Source of the DNA: an uncultured Oscillospiraceae bacterium
GTDB lineage: Bacteria; Bacillota; Clostridia; Oscillospirales; Acutalibacteraceae
DNA: 64,000 nucleotides
NCBI GenBank assembly: GCA_902492045.1
Contig: CABUKB010000003.1
Location: 1-64,000, forward strand
Reading direction: 5' to 3'
The position numbers were made by a program, and so were the translations under genes. The notes under the pieces were generated by a model that had not been told where the DNA came from, did not search any database, and saw nothing but the letters and a program-made list of their open reading frames with translations. Shown here in pieces: positions 1-7,941 of this stretch (position 1 is its first letter; every line of letters starts with the position of its first letter).

Positions 1-39
1 ATTTTTACGGCAACGCCGACAGAGCGTATAACACACTAC

Positions 40-82
40 ACTTTGCAAGCAAAGTCGTGTGCCAAGGGGCAAGCCCCTTTGG
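40..82. repeat. Two adjacent short palindromes at the edge of a mobile-element remnant
   Basis: ACTTTGC at 40-46 is followed by its reverse complement at 49-55. The segment at 62-82 forms a second near-perfect palindrome (CCAAGGGGC / GCCCCTTTGG). Paired hairpins like these are common near the ends of, or between modules of, clostridial conjugative elements. That association is from memory. No gene lies in 1-210, so this appears to be the tail of an element that begins outside the window. Confidence 0.45.
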
Positions 83-90
83 AAACCCCG

Positions 91-156
91 GACAACAAAA
101 CAGGCTGAATATCTCGCACTTTCCCGGTGCTTGATACTCAGCCTTTATTTGTTGTC
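91..156. repeat. Imperfect long inverted repeat upstream of the transposase, possible left-end hairpin
   Basis: GACAAC at 91-96 pairs with GTTGTC at 151-156, and AGGCTGAATATC at 102-113 pairs with GATACTCAGCCT at 133-144 with one mismatch. IS200/IS605 elements carry subterminal hairpins that TnpA recognises, and this lies in the right place, about 55 bases before the transposase frame. The exact element boundary cannot be set from the sequence alone. Confidence 0.4.
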
Positions 157-210
157 AGCAGTCCCCGTTTCGTGGTCTGCGTGTAGTTCCTTGTAAACTG
201 ACCTAAGTGG

Positions 211-633
211 GTGTGCAAGTATCACATAGTATTCACCCCGAAATACAGAAGAAAAATCATATACAACCAGCTGAGGAAAGATATCCAGCAGATCATACGG
301 GATTTGTGTAAATGGAAAGGTGTAGAAATAATAGAAGGGAATATGATGCCCGATCATGTACATCTTTTATTGAGTATCCCGCCGAAAATAAGCGTGTCAT
401 CATTCATGGGATATCTGAAAGGTAAGAGTGCGATGATGATTTTTGAGAGACACGCAAATCTAAAGTACAAGTTTGGAAACAGAAATTTTTGGGCAACTGG
501 ATATTATGTAAGTACAGTAGGGATTAACACTGCAACGGTTCAAAAATACATACGAGAACAAGATAAACAAGATCAGATAGAGGATAGTTTGAGCCGGAAA
601 GAGTACGAAGACCCTTTCAAGGGTAGCAAGTAA
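211..633 (+). CDS. tnpA: IS200/IS605-family transposase TnpA, possibly with a degraded N-terminus
   Basis: This 140-residue HUH-type Y1 transposase would cut and join single-stranded DNA at the element ends. The histidine pair (DHVH, H49 and H51) and the tyrosine-bearing helix (VQKYIREQ, Y113) are both present, as is the family block GYLKGKSAMMIFERHANLKY. The frame opens with GTG at CKYHIVF, whereas close relatives have about a dozen residues before this. In frame upstream there is a TGA at 199-201 followed by codons reading PKW, which looks like the eroded normal N-terminus. No good ribosome binding site precedes the GTG. No TnpB/IscB partner follows, so this is an IS200-like single-gene element. 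Catalysis looks possible, but expression is doubtful. Confidence 0.85.
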   Translation: MCKYHIVFTPKYRRKIIYNQLRKDIQQIIRDLCKWKGVEIIEGNMMPDHVHLLLSIPPKISVSSFMGYLKGKSAMMIFERHANLKYKFGNRNFWATGYYVSTVGINTATVQKYIREQDKQDQIEDSLSRKEYEDPFKGSK

Positions 634-662
634 TCATACCACAGGGGCTTGAACGAAGTGAA

Positions 663-744
663 AGCCAGCGTCATTTAGGCGCTGGCTTGTTTTACGGCCT
701 TTTAGGCCGCTAGTCATGCCACCCCTCTTAGGGGTGGTCTTGAC
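663..744. repeat. Three hairpins after tnpA, likely including the IS right end
   Basis: AGCCAGCG (663-670) pairs with CGCTGGCT (680-687). CGGCCT (695-700) pairs with AGGCCG (704-709). CCACCCC (719-725) pairs with GGGGTGG (731-737), flanked by a further AGTCA/TGACT match at 712-744. A hairpin this strong just past tnpA fits the subterminal right-end structure of IS200/IS605 elements. It may also act as a transcription barrier between the element and the leuB 3' end. Confidence 0.5.
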
Positions 745-779
745 TCCGATCCTTTTAATGTTTTCTGAGAAGCGCGGTA

Positions 780-1856
780 TCACGCAAGCGCGGCGGACAC
801 CGCGTCCCCCATCTCGTCGGTTCCCATTTTCCGGCAGCCTTCCGCCGCGATATCCGGGGTGCGCAGCCCTTGATTGAGTACCTGGTCCACGGCCTTTTCA
901 ATGGAATCCGCCGCGGCCGTCTCCCCCAGCGAATACCGAAGCAACATGGCGGCCGAGAGAATGGTTGCCAGCGGATTCGCAATATTCTGTCCCGCAATAT
1001 CGGGCGCGGATCCGTGGATCGGCTCGTACAATCCCCGGGTTCCCTCTCCCAGAGATGCGGAAGGCAGCATACCGATGGAACCGGCGATTTGCGATGCCTC
1101 ATCCGATAGAATATCTCCAAACATATTTGAGGTAACGATCACATCGAACTGCCGGGGATTCCGGACAAGCTGCATGGCGGCATTGTCCACATACATGTGG
1201 CAGAGTTCCACATCCGGATAGTCCTGAGCCACCCGGAGTATGGTTTCCCGCCATAGACGCGAAGATTCCAACACATTGGCTTTATCAATGCTGTGAACCC
1301 GGCCACGGCGCTTGCGGGCCGTGTCGAACGCCACCCGGGCGATTCGCTCGATCTCCGGAACCGAGTACCGCTCCGTATCATAGGCGGACTCAACTCCCTC
1401 CACAGTATCCCGGCCCCGCTTCCCGAAATAAATGCCTCCGGTTAATTCCCGGACAACAAGCAAATCCATATCGTCTCCCACGATGGAGGGGCGCAAAGGG
1501 CAGGCATCCTTCAGTGGTCCATAAATTTTGGCCGGACGCAGATTGGCGAACAAGCCCAAAGCCGCGCGTATCCCTAATAAACCGGCCTCAGGCCGTTGGC
1601 TGCCGGGCAGTGTATCCCATTTATATCCGCCGACAGCCCCCAGCAGAACCGCATCGGACGCTTTGCAGGCAGCCACCGTCTCATCGGGTAAAGGCGTTCC
1701 TTTCGCGTCAATGGCGCACCCTCCCATTAAAGCGTCGGTATAGCTGAGAGAAAAACCATATCGGGCGGCGGTGGCGTCCAAAACTTTGACCGCCTCTTGC
1801 ACGATCTCAGGACCAATCCCGTCTCCTCTGAGCAGAGTAATTCGATAAGTTTTCAT
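780..1856 (-). CDS. leuB: 3-isopropylmalate dehydrogenase
   Basis: LeuB oxidises and decarboxylates 3-isopropylmalate with NAD+ to 4-methyl-2-oxopentanoate in the cytoplasmic leucine pathway. The 358-residue product has the family length and motifs: GDGIGPEIV at the N-terminus, GGYKWD, the RELTGGIYFG loop, the K-N-D region around KANVLESSRLWRE, and the nucleotide-binding end EPIHGSAPDIAGQNIANP. The start is the ATG at 1854-1856, which has an AAGGAG site 8-9 bases upstream; longer in-frame extensions lack one. It is the last gene of leuA-methyltransferase-leuB. leuC and leuD are not in the window. Confidence 0.96.
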   Translation of the reverse strand: MKTYRITLLRGDGIGPEIVQEAVKVLDATAARYGFSLSYTDALMGGCAIDAKGTPLPDETVAACKASDAVLLGAVGGYKWDTLPGSQRPEAGLLGIRAALGLFANLRPAKIYGPLKDACPLRPSIVGDDMDLLVVRELTGGIYFGKRGRDTVEGVESAYDTERYSVPEIERIARVAFDTARKRRGRVHSIDKANVLESSRLWRETILRVAQDYPDVELCHMYVDNAAMQLVRNPRQFDVIVTSNMFGDILSDEASQIAGSIGMLPSASLGEGTRGLYEPIHGSAPDIAGQNIANPLATILSAAMLLRYSLGETAAADSIEKAVDQVLNQGLRTPDIAAEGCRKMGTDEMGDAVSAALA

Positions 1857-1869
1857 ATTGCATTCTCCT

Positions 1870-2670
1870 TTATGTTGGCTTATACGCGACGGCAAAGAAA
1901 CGACGGAACCAAAAGTTCAGCACACCGTCCCGCCCGGTCGGATAGCGTTTCCGAAGTTTATCCAGGACTTCCTGTTCAAACGGATGCCGAAGCGCCTCCG
2001 GCAAAGCCTCGAGATAAGGTCGCAGACCCGTGCCACGGTACCAGTCCAGCAGCCCTTCATAACCACGCAGCCGATGGAGATAGGCGGTTTCCCAAACCTC
2101 CAGATGGACAGCTTGATCCAACAGCAAGGTCTCTATCTTCTCTTCCGTCATTTCCCATAGACGGGCTGTATTCGACACATAAACCGCATACGGCAGTTCT
2201 TGAGCCGTTTGTTGCAGCGCTGTATGCACTTCCCGGGATTCCAGCCGGGGCCCATAATCCCGTTGGGGCTTGGAGCAGGGTACCTGCACGGCGAGGGCGC
2301 CGCCTGGTTCCACAAGAGCAAACAGCCTCAATACCGTTTCATCCGGATCCGGCATCCACTGCAGCACGGCATTGGAAAACACCAAGTCGAACCGGCCCAG
2401 ATCCTGCAGATCCCCCCGCAAATCCCGCTGTACAAAGGGTACGGCGGGCAAGGCCTCCTGAGCCTGCCGAAGCATATCTGCGGACGAATCCAGACCAGTC
2501 AGCGCGGCATCCGGCCATTTCTCCGCCAAAACGGCGGTGCTATTCCCCGGCCCGCATCCCGCATCCAGGACGGTGCGCGGGTGCAGCAGAACAGCGTTTG
2601 CCAAATCCCGGGCGGGACGGGTTCGCTCGGCTTCAAATTTCAGGTATTGATTCGCATCCCAGTTCGGCAT
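1870..2670 (-). CDS. Tam-like SAM-dependent methyltransferase inside the leucine operon
   Basis: This 266-residue class I methyltransferase strongly resembles trans-aconitate 2-methyltransferase (Tam). It has the Tam-type opening (NWDANQYLKFEAERTRPA), the SAM motif VLDAGCGPGNST at 34-45, the acidic ribose-binding residue in GLDSS (D61), SNAVLQWMPD at 99-108, and a C-terminal half with DWYRGTGLRP. It starts 4 bases after leuA ends and is followed by leuB, so it is probably co-transcribed under the leucine T-box. Family knowledge: Tam methylates trans-aconitate, and the yeast homologue Tmt1 also methylates 3-isopropylmalate. Inference: the position between leuA and leuB suggests a substrate among leucine intermediates. 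The substrate itself is not visible in the sequence. Confidence 0.85.
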   Translation of the reverse strand: MPNWDANQYLKFEAERTRPARDLANAVLLHPRTVLDAGCGPGNSTAVLAEKWPDAALTGLDSSADMLRQAQEALPAVPFVQRDLRGDLQDLGRFDLVFSNAVLQWMPDPDETVLRLFALVEPGGALAVQVPCSKPQRDYGPRLESREVHTALQQTAQELPYAVYVSNTARLWEMTEEKIETLLLDQAVHLEVWETAYLHRLRGYEGLLDWYRGTGLRPYLEALPEALRHPFEQEVLDKLRKRYPTGRDGVLNFWFRRFFAVAYKPT

Positions 2671-2674
2671 CTGT

Positions 2675-4357
2675 TCACCTTTCTTCCCCGGCTTCCGACC
2701 GGTTCATGGCACAAAGAACGCCTTGGATGGAAGCGAGATTGATGTTGCTTTCAATTCCAACGCCAAAAACCGGTTTTCGATCCGGGTCCTGAAGTTCGAT
2801 GTAGGCGATAGCCTTGGAATCCGATCCGGTGGAAATCGCGTGTTCGTGATAGGACTGGAAGGTGTAGCCGGTGATGCCAATGCTGCGCAGCGCATTGAAG
2901 AAGGCGTCGAGAGGCCCATTGCCGGTCCCTTCCAGTTCCCGGCGAACCCCGTCCACACTCAAAGCCCCTTTAAAGTGTACGCCATTGGCACTCCCTGACT
3001 CTTCAAAAAGGGTATGCCCCGCCAGAGCGTACTTTTTCGGCACCTCCAGATAATGCCGGCGGAAGACGCCGAACAGCTCGTCGGAGGAAAGTTCCCGGCC
3101 GATCCGGTCGCATTCTGCTTTGACCAGTGCCCCGAATTCGGGGTGCATGGCCTTGGGAAGATTGTAACCGAAAACGGTCTGCATGACAAATGCCGCGCCG
3201 CCTTTTCCCGACTGGGAATTGATGCGAATGATCGGCTCATACTGACGCCCGACATCCGCCGGGTCAATGGGCAGATAGGGAATCTCCCAATACTCTGTGC
3301 CGGAGTCCCGCATGTACTGCATTCCCTTGTTGATGGCGTCTTGATGGGAACCCGAAAAAGCGGTGAACACCAGTTCGCCGGCATAGGGCTGCCGCTCCGG
3401 CACCCGCATCTTGGTACACCGTTCATACATGCCCTTCAATGCGGGCAGACGGCTGAAGTCAAGACATGGATCCACCCCTTGGGTGTACATGTTCAAGCCC
3501 ATGGTAACGATATCCAGGTTACCGGTCCTCTCTCCATTTCCAAAGAGAGTGCCTTCCACCCGTTCAGCCCCGGCCAGAAGTGCCAGTTCCGACGCAGCCA
3601 CACCGGTCCCCCGGTCATTATGAGGGTGAATGCTGATGATCGCCGCCTCCCGATTCGGTAAATGGCGGATAAAATATTCCACCTGATCGGCATAGGTGTT
3701 GGCCGTACACATCTCAACCGTGTTGGGCAGGTTGAGAATGACCGGATTCTCTTTGGTGGAACCCAGGGCTTTCATCACCTCAGTGCAGATGGCCACAGCA
3801 TTATCCATCTCGGTTCCCGAAAAACTTTCGGGGGAATATTCGAACCGAATCCGGGTATCTCCCTCATAGCTTTCGGTCAGCTCCCGGATGAGCTTCGCTC
3901 CCTCAACGGCGATTTCGATAATCCCGCCCATATCTTTGTGAAACACCACCTTGCGTTGGAGGGTGGAGGTGGAGTTATAGAAATGGACGATCACATTCTT
4001 AGCGCCCCGAATGGCCTCGAAGGTACGGCGGATCAAGTGTTCTCTGGCTTGAACGAGAACCTGAATGGTCACGTCATCCGGGATGTGTCCGCCCTCGATC
4101 AGTTCCCGGCAGATCGCATACTCCGTTTCGGAAGCCGAGGGAAACCCCACCTCGATTTCCTTGAAACCCATGTCGCACAAAGCGTGGAAGAATTCCAGTT
4201 TTTCCGCCATATTCATCGGATCCACCAGTGCCTGATTGCCGTCCCGCAGATCGACACTGCACCAGATCGGCGCCTTCTCGATCACCCGGTCGGGCCATTT
4301 TCGATCGGGCAGAAGAACAGGCTGAAATGGCCTATATTTTTCAAATTGCGGTTTCAT
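2675..4357 (-). CDS. leuA: 2-isopropylmalate synthase (long LeuA form)
   Basis: LeuA condenses 2-oxoisovalerate with acetyl-CoA, the committed step of leucine synthesis. The 560-residue protein belongs to the long LeuA type, with the DRE-TIM signature SVDLRDGNQALVDPMN near residues 34-49, the HPHNDRGTG metal-binding motif, GNGERTGNLD, and a C-terminal regulatory domain that normally gives leucine feedback inhibition. The ATG at 4355-4357 has an AGGAGG site 9 bases upstream. It is the first gene of the operon, preceded by a T-box leader and a near-consensus promoter. Confidence 0.96.
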   Translation of the reverse strand: MKPQFEKYRPFQPVLLPDRKWPDRVIEKAPIWCSVDLRDGNQALVDPMNMAEKLEFFHALCDMGFKEIEVGFPSASETEYAICRELIEGGHIPDDVTIQVLVQAREHLIRRTFEAIRGAKNVIVHFYNSTSTLQRKVVFHKDMGGIIEIAVEGAKLIRELTESYEGDTRIRFEYSPESFSGTEMDNAVAICTEVMKALGSTKENPVILNLPNTVEMCTANTYADQVEYFIRHLPNREAAIISIHPHNDRGTGVAASELALLAGAERVEGTLFGNGERTGNLDIVTMGLNMYTQGVDPCLDFSRLPALKGMYERCTKMRVPERQPYAGELVFTAFSGSHQDAINKGMQYMRDSGTEYWEIPYLPIDPADVGRQYEPIIRINSQSGKGGAAFVMQTVFGYNLPKAMHPEFGALVKAECDRIGRELSSDELFGVFRRHYLEVPKKYALAGHTLFEESGSANGVHFKGALSVDGVRRELEGTGNGPLDAFFNALRSIGITGYTFQSYHEHAISTGSDSKAIAYIELQDPDRKPVFGVGIESNINLASIQGVLCAMNRSEAGEER

Positions 4358-4385
4358 CTCTATCCGGCCTCCTTTTTCAAAGTAA

Positions 4386-4676
4386 AAAACGCCCGTCCCT
4401 GCCACACAGGGACGGGCGAAAAATCGCGCGTGGTACCACCCAGTTTTAGGCGCCGAAACGCCCCTCTACCGCTCCCCCGCAACAAACGCGGAAAGCGACG
4501 GCCGGTAACGCGGCCAAGCGGCCCGCCCTACCCCATTAAAAGGCTCGGACGGACGACTCCGGGATGAGCTATCCACACAGGTTCCGCCGCCGGCTCACAC
4601 CCCATACCGGCTCTCTGAGGATCGAAATCCCATGTCTTATTCCCTTCAACGTCTTTCACTGGCATATGATTGTTGT
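4386..4676 (-). promoter_or_regulatory. Leucine T-box leader of the leuA operon
   Basis: On the minus strand the leader carries the Stem I signature AGAGAGCCGG with GTGTGAGCCGGC (about 4586-4618). The conserved T-box core TGGGTGGTACCACG is at about 4428-4441. A terminator hairpin follows, CGCCCGTCCCTG / CAGGGACGGGCG with a T run, at about 4385-4418. A CTC triplet at 4566-4568, within GGATAGCTCATCC, sits where the specifier loop is expected and reads Leu. T-boxes pair with uncharged tRNA to stabilise the antiterminator, so leucine starvation should switch on leuA, the methyltransferase and leuB. The specifier assignment is by eye. Confidence 0.92.
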
Positions 4677-4681
4677 TAATT

Positions 4682-4710
4682 ATTATAAACATCCGAATGC
4701 CGTTTGTCAA
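4682..4710 (-). promoter_or_regulatory. Sigma-A promoter of the leuA operon
   Basis: On the minus strand, TTGACA (4705-4710) and TATAAT (4682-4687) are separated by 17 bases. This is a perfect consensus match. Transcription would start just ahead of the T-box. Confidence 0.9.
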
Positions 4711-4753
4711 GAAAAAATCCATCCTCTCGCGGCAAACCGGTTTTGGAAAACTG

Positions 4754-4783
4754 AAAAACCGGGGCTGTTTTCACAGCCCCGGT
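4754..4783 (-). terminator. Terminator after the Cys-rich protein gene
   Basis: CCGGGGCTG and CAGCCCCGG pair around a short loop and are followed on the minus strand by a T run. It lies 20 bases past the stop codon of the Cys-rich gene and keeps its transcripts out of the leuA promoter. Confidence 0.85.
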
Positions 4784-4803
4784 CGGACAGCCATCGCCTA
4801 GAT

Positions 4804-5094
4804 TTAGCGGCATCCGCAGCCGCAGCCACGGTTATTGTTCCGGGCATCCATCGCCCGCTCAAATGCGGCGGCCGCCCCACAGCTGACGGAAGGCGCTGCC
4901 GACTGAGCGGCGGCGTTATCCCCACAGCAACAGCAGCAATGACAGCCACTGGCCGGTTCGGAGGCCCGAATTACGTTCATCCGAGGTTCAAAACGTGCAC
5001 AGCCACTGTCGCAGTCGCAGCAGTTGTCCCATGAACGTCTTCCGGCAGCCGCCAATGCTGCCAAGCCCAACACTGCACAACACATACAAATCAC
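4804..5094 (-). CDS. Small cysteine-rich protein of unknown function
   Basis: This 96-residue product has 15 or more cysteines, clustered as CMCC, CCDCDSGC, CHCCCCCGD and a C-terminal CGCGCR. The first 20 residues are hydrophobic (AVLGLAALAAAG) and could be a signal or membrane segment. The evidence for a real gene is a textbook AGGAGGTGAT site 5 bases before the ATG at 5092-5094 and a strong terminator after the stop. No family was recognised. The spacing of the cysteines suggests metal binding or disulphide cross-linking, for example in a spore layer, but that is a guess. It could also be a lipoprotein-like or secreted peptide. Confidence 0.7.
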   Translation of the reverse strand: MICMCCAVLGLAALAAAGRRSWDNCCDCDSGCARFEPRMNVIRASEPASGCHCCCCCGDNAAAQSAAPSVSCGAAAAFERAMDARNNNRGCGCGCR

Positions 5095-5165
5095 CTCCTG
5101 TTAGTACAAGCTATGCAAACAGGAGGCGATCGGTGACTAGGAGGAATCCCTCCCGTCCCAACAAT

Positions 5166-5843
5166 TTAAGAATCCTGAAAGAGACGAAGCAAATCAACCG
5201 GCTTATCCAGCAGCGCGTCGGCCCCGGCACGGGACAGCTCCTCTTTTCCCCGGAATCCCCACACCGCGCCGGCACATGGGATGCCCGCGCGGTGGGCGGT
5301 CAGGACATCCACATCCGAATCTCCGACGTACAAGGCGGTTTCCGTCCTTGCTCCCACCGCATCCAATGCCGCAAGAAAGGCGGATGGATCCGGTTTCGGG
5401 TGCCGGCCCGGCCGCCCTCCGCGGATCGCGGCAAAAGAATTTTCCGGGAAAAAATGACGCAGGATTTTAACCGCCTGTTTCTCCGGCTTATTGGTCACGA
5501 CAAGTAAGCGGATTTTCCTTTCCCGCAGCACGGCGACTACTTTGGGAATACCCGGATACGGCTGTGAACGGATCAGGCAGTCGCGGTCGTATATCCGTAT
5601 AAAATCTTCCAAAAGGCGGTCAATAACAGCGGGATCCGCCGATTCACCCGCCGCTCGTTCCATCAAACGGCGGGCTCCGTTACCAACAAAGCGCCGGTAT
5701 TCCTCCAGGGAATGCCGCACCGAACCGTCCGCATGCCCAAAACCCGCAAGGCGAAGCGCCTCCTCAGCCGCATGGGCCAGATCGGCCAAGGTATCCGCCA
5801 AGGTCCCGTCCAGATCAAACGCCACGGTTTCGGGTTTCCTCAT
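5166..5843 (-). CDS. HAD-family phosphatase, phosphoglycolate phosphatase-like
   Basis: This HAD hydrolase of about 225 residues has all four motifs: DLDGTLADT (nucleophile Asp), the threonine in VVTNKP (motif II), the lysine in HPKPDP (motif III) and YVGDSDVDV (motif IV). A helical cap lies between motifs I and II. The layout fits the Gph/PpaX-type phosphatases, but the substrate cannot be read from sequence. The start at 5843 has AAAGGAG upstream; an in-frame extension of 12 codons lacks a comparable site. It follows the aldose-epimerase-like gene by 32 bases and probably belongs to the same transcript. Confidence 0.85.
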   Translation of the reverse strand: MRKPETVAFDLDGTLADTLADLAHAAEEALRLAGFGHADGSVRHSLEEYRRFVGNGARRLMERAAGESADPAVIDRLLEDFIRIYDRDCLIRSQPYPGIPKVVAVLRERKIRLLVVTNKPEKQAVKILRHFFPENSFAAIRGGRPGRHPKPDPSAFLAALDAVGARTETALYVGDSDVDVLTAHRAGIPCAGAVWGFRGKEELSRAGADALLDKPVDLLRLFQDS

Positions 5844-5875
5844 AACGGAACTCCTTTCGGACCGGACAGCCTTTT

Positions 5876-6763
5876 TCACAGCATGGTCATGGTAAAGTGT
5901 ACGGTATACACCTCTCCGGCGCGAAGAATCCGCATACCCTGCTTGTGTTCAAACACATCGTCTTCCGTCACCTGTGTACCGGTTCCGGTCCAGGGTTCCA
6001 GGCAAAGGAAAGGCGCATCCTTGGCCACCGGGGTCCACAAAGCGAAGAAATCCATACCGGGAAAATCCATCTGCACGCCACGCCCCGATTTCTCCGACAC
6101 CAGCCGGACGCTTCTGGAACGCAGGCCGTCCATCACCAAAGCTTCCCCCCGGAACAATACGTGATTGAGATGAAGTATCCGGGAATCCGTCAGCAGCCGG
6201 TTGCGGACGGTATTGACAATCAATGCCGAAGGCAATTCCACCTGGGGACAGTCAATCGTCTCCGGCCGTTCAAATTCCAAACAATAATCCTCGAAGGCCT
6301 CCCCCGCTACCAACGGCACCCGAAAGGCCGGATGCCCGCCGACCGTGAAAGGCATGGGAACTTCACCTGTGTTTTCCACCATATAGGCGGTGGTCAGCGA
6401 ACGGCCATCCAGCGAATGCCGAACCCGGAAAACAAAGTCGTAGGGATACCCCTTACGGCTCTCTTCGGTGGAAGACAGCCGGTAAGTCACCTCTGTTGCT
6501 TCCACCCTTTCGGTCTCATAAGGCGTCTTGCGGGCCAGACCATGCTGCGGCAAAACCACCTCTCCCTGCGAACAGGAAGCGCGCCCGCCCCGCAGAGAAC
6601 CGACAAAGGGAAACAAATGGGGGGCCCGGCCGCTCCAATAAGCGGGATCGCCGTTCCAAAGGTATTCCACCCCATCGGCGCCGGTGATCGACTGCAGCTC
6701 CGCCCCAAAGGATGACGCCGTCACGGTGAGCTGATCGTTTTTCAATGTGTGCAGATCCGGCAT
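5876..6763 (-). CDS. Aldose 1-epimerase family protein (LacX-like)
   Basis: This protein of about 295 residues belongs to the galactose mutarotase-like fold, with GAELQSI, YLWNGDPAYWSGRAPHLFPFVG, the HG of LPQHGLAR and TVGGHPAFRVP, where the histidines mark the sugar pocket. It matches the short LacX-like subgroup, whose substrate is usually unknown. The ATG at 6761-6763 has AAAGGAG upstream. It begins 13 bases after potD ends, so it is likely in the potABCD transcript although no functional link is evident. Confidence 0.88.
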   Translation of the reverse strand: MPDLHTLKNDQLTVTASSFGAELQSITGADGVEYLWNGDPAYWSGRAPHLFPFVGSLRGGRASCSQGEVVLPQHGLARKTPYETERVEATEVTYRLSSTEESRKGYPYDFVFRVRHSLDGRSLTTAYMVENTGEVPMPFTVGGHPAFRVPLVAGEAFEDYCLEFERPETIDCPQVELPSALIVNTVRNRLLTDSRILHLNHVLFRGEALVMDGLRSRSVRLVSEKSGRGVQMDFPGMDFFALWTPVAKDAPFLCLEPWTGTGTQVTEDDVFEHKQGMRILRAGEVYTVHFTMTML

Positions 6764-6776
6764 ATCACAATCTCCT

Positions 6777-7868
6777 TTACTTCTTGAGATCAAGCCACAG
6801 TTCGTCCATCAGCGTATTGGTCTCGTCCGGCAGGGTCAAAAAGACCTCGGTTTTTTCCAGAAGGCTTTCCGGCGGATAAAAAGCCGGGTTTTCCCCAATC
6901 TCCGGATCGAGTTGAGCACGCGCTTCGGATTGAGGCGTAGAATACCCGATATATTCCGCGTTAGCTTTAGCCACATCGGTGCGGCAGAGGAAATTGATAT
7001 ATTGCTCGGCTTCGGCTTTGTGCTCGCTCCCCTTGAGGATGCACATGGCATCCACAAACAGATTGGTTCCTTCCTCCGGTACGAAAAACGCGATATCGGG
7101 GTTGCCTTCTTCCGGATCCATCATGATGATGCCGTCGCCCGCATAATACGGCGCAATCCAGCCCTCTTCATTGATCATTTTGTCATAAACTTGATCCATG
7201 ACATACTGATTAAGCAGGGGCTTTTGCCGCAAAAGTTCCTCATAGGCCGCCCGCCATTCGGCCTCGCTGGTGGTGTTCATGGAATATCCGAGTTTTTTGA
7301 GCGCGATGCCGAAGGCATCTCTCGGATTGTCGAACATAAATATTTTACCCTTGTATTTGTCGCACCACAGCAGATCCCAGCCCAGTTCCAGATCGGCAGC
7401 ATCTACTTTCTTGGTGTTGTAAAAGATCCCCACCGTCCCCCAGGTGTAAGGAACGGAATACTCATTGGTGGGATCGTAGTCCGGATTCTTCAGCGCCGGA
7501 TCAATATATTGAAAGTTGGGTACATTGTCAAAATTGATTTTTTCGAGCAGACCCTCTTTGAGCATTTTCCCCACCATATAATCGGAAGGGAACACCACAT
7601 CGTAATCCGCAGCCCCCGAACTGATGACCGCGTACATGCTCTCGTTATCGGTAAAGTTCTTGTAATTGACTTTAATCCCGGTTTCAAAGGTAAACCGCTC
7701 GTTTACTCGGAAATCTTCGTCATCAATGTATTCGCCCCAGTTAAAGACATTGAGAGTTACCCCAGTCAAAGGCGCCGCGGATTCGCCCTCTTCGGCAGGG
7801 GAACCCCCGCATCCCGCGACAAGCAAAACCATAGAGACCGCCAAAACCAAACATGCGATTTTTTTCAA
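6777..7868 (-). CDS. potD: Spermidine/putrescine-binding lipoprotein
   Basis: This 363-residue extracellular solute-binding lipoprotein captures polyamine for the PotABC importer. It has a signal peptide ending in the lipobox VAGC (Cys near residue 20). LNVFNWGEYID opens the mature domain, and there are the typical YDVVFPSDYMV and PYTWGTVGIFYN motifs. The start is TTG at 7866-7868, with an AGGGAG site upstream. It is the last of the four transporter genes. The aromatic and acidic pocket residues expected for polyamines appear to be present, but putrescine and spermidine preference cannot be told apart. Confidence 0.93.
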   Translation of the reverse strand: MKKIACLVLAVSMVLLVAGCGGSPAEEGESAAPLTGVTLNVFNWGEYIDDEDFRVNERFTFETGIKVNYKNFTDNESMYAVISSGAADYDVVFPSDYMVGKMLKEGLLEKINFDNVPNFQYIDPALKNPDYDPTNEYSVPYTWGTVGIFYNTKKVDAADLELGWDLLWCDKYKGKIFMFDNPRDAFGIALKKLGYSMNTTSEAEWRAAYEELLRQKPLLNQYVMDQVYDKMINEEGWIAPYYAGDGIIMMDPEEGNPDIAFFVPEEGTNLFVDAMCILKGSEHKAEAEQYINFLCRTDVAKANAEYIGYSTPQSEARAQLDPEIGENPAFYPPESLLEKTEVFLTLPDETNTLMDELWLDLKK

Positions 7869-7941
7869 CTACCTATCTCCCTTACAATAAAATAATGAAT
7901 ATAACCAGCCGAATGCGGCATGGCAACCATATGACCCGTCA

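Noticed and set aside
6747..7895. Plus-strand frame of 382 codons opposite potD
   Set aside because: The minus strand encodes an intact lipoprotein in an intact potABCD operon. The plus frame has no recognisable domain.
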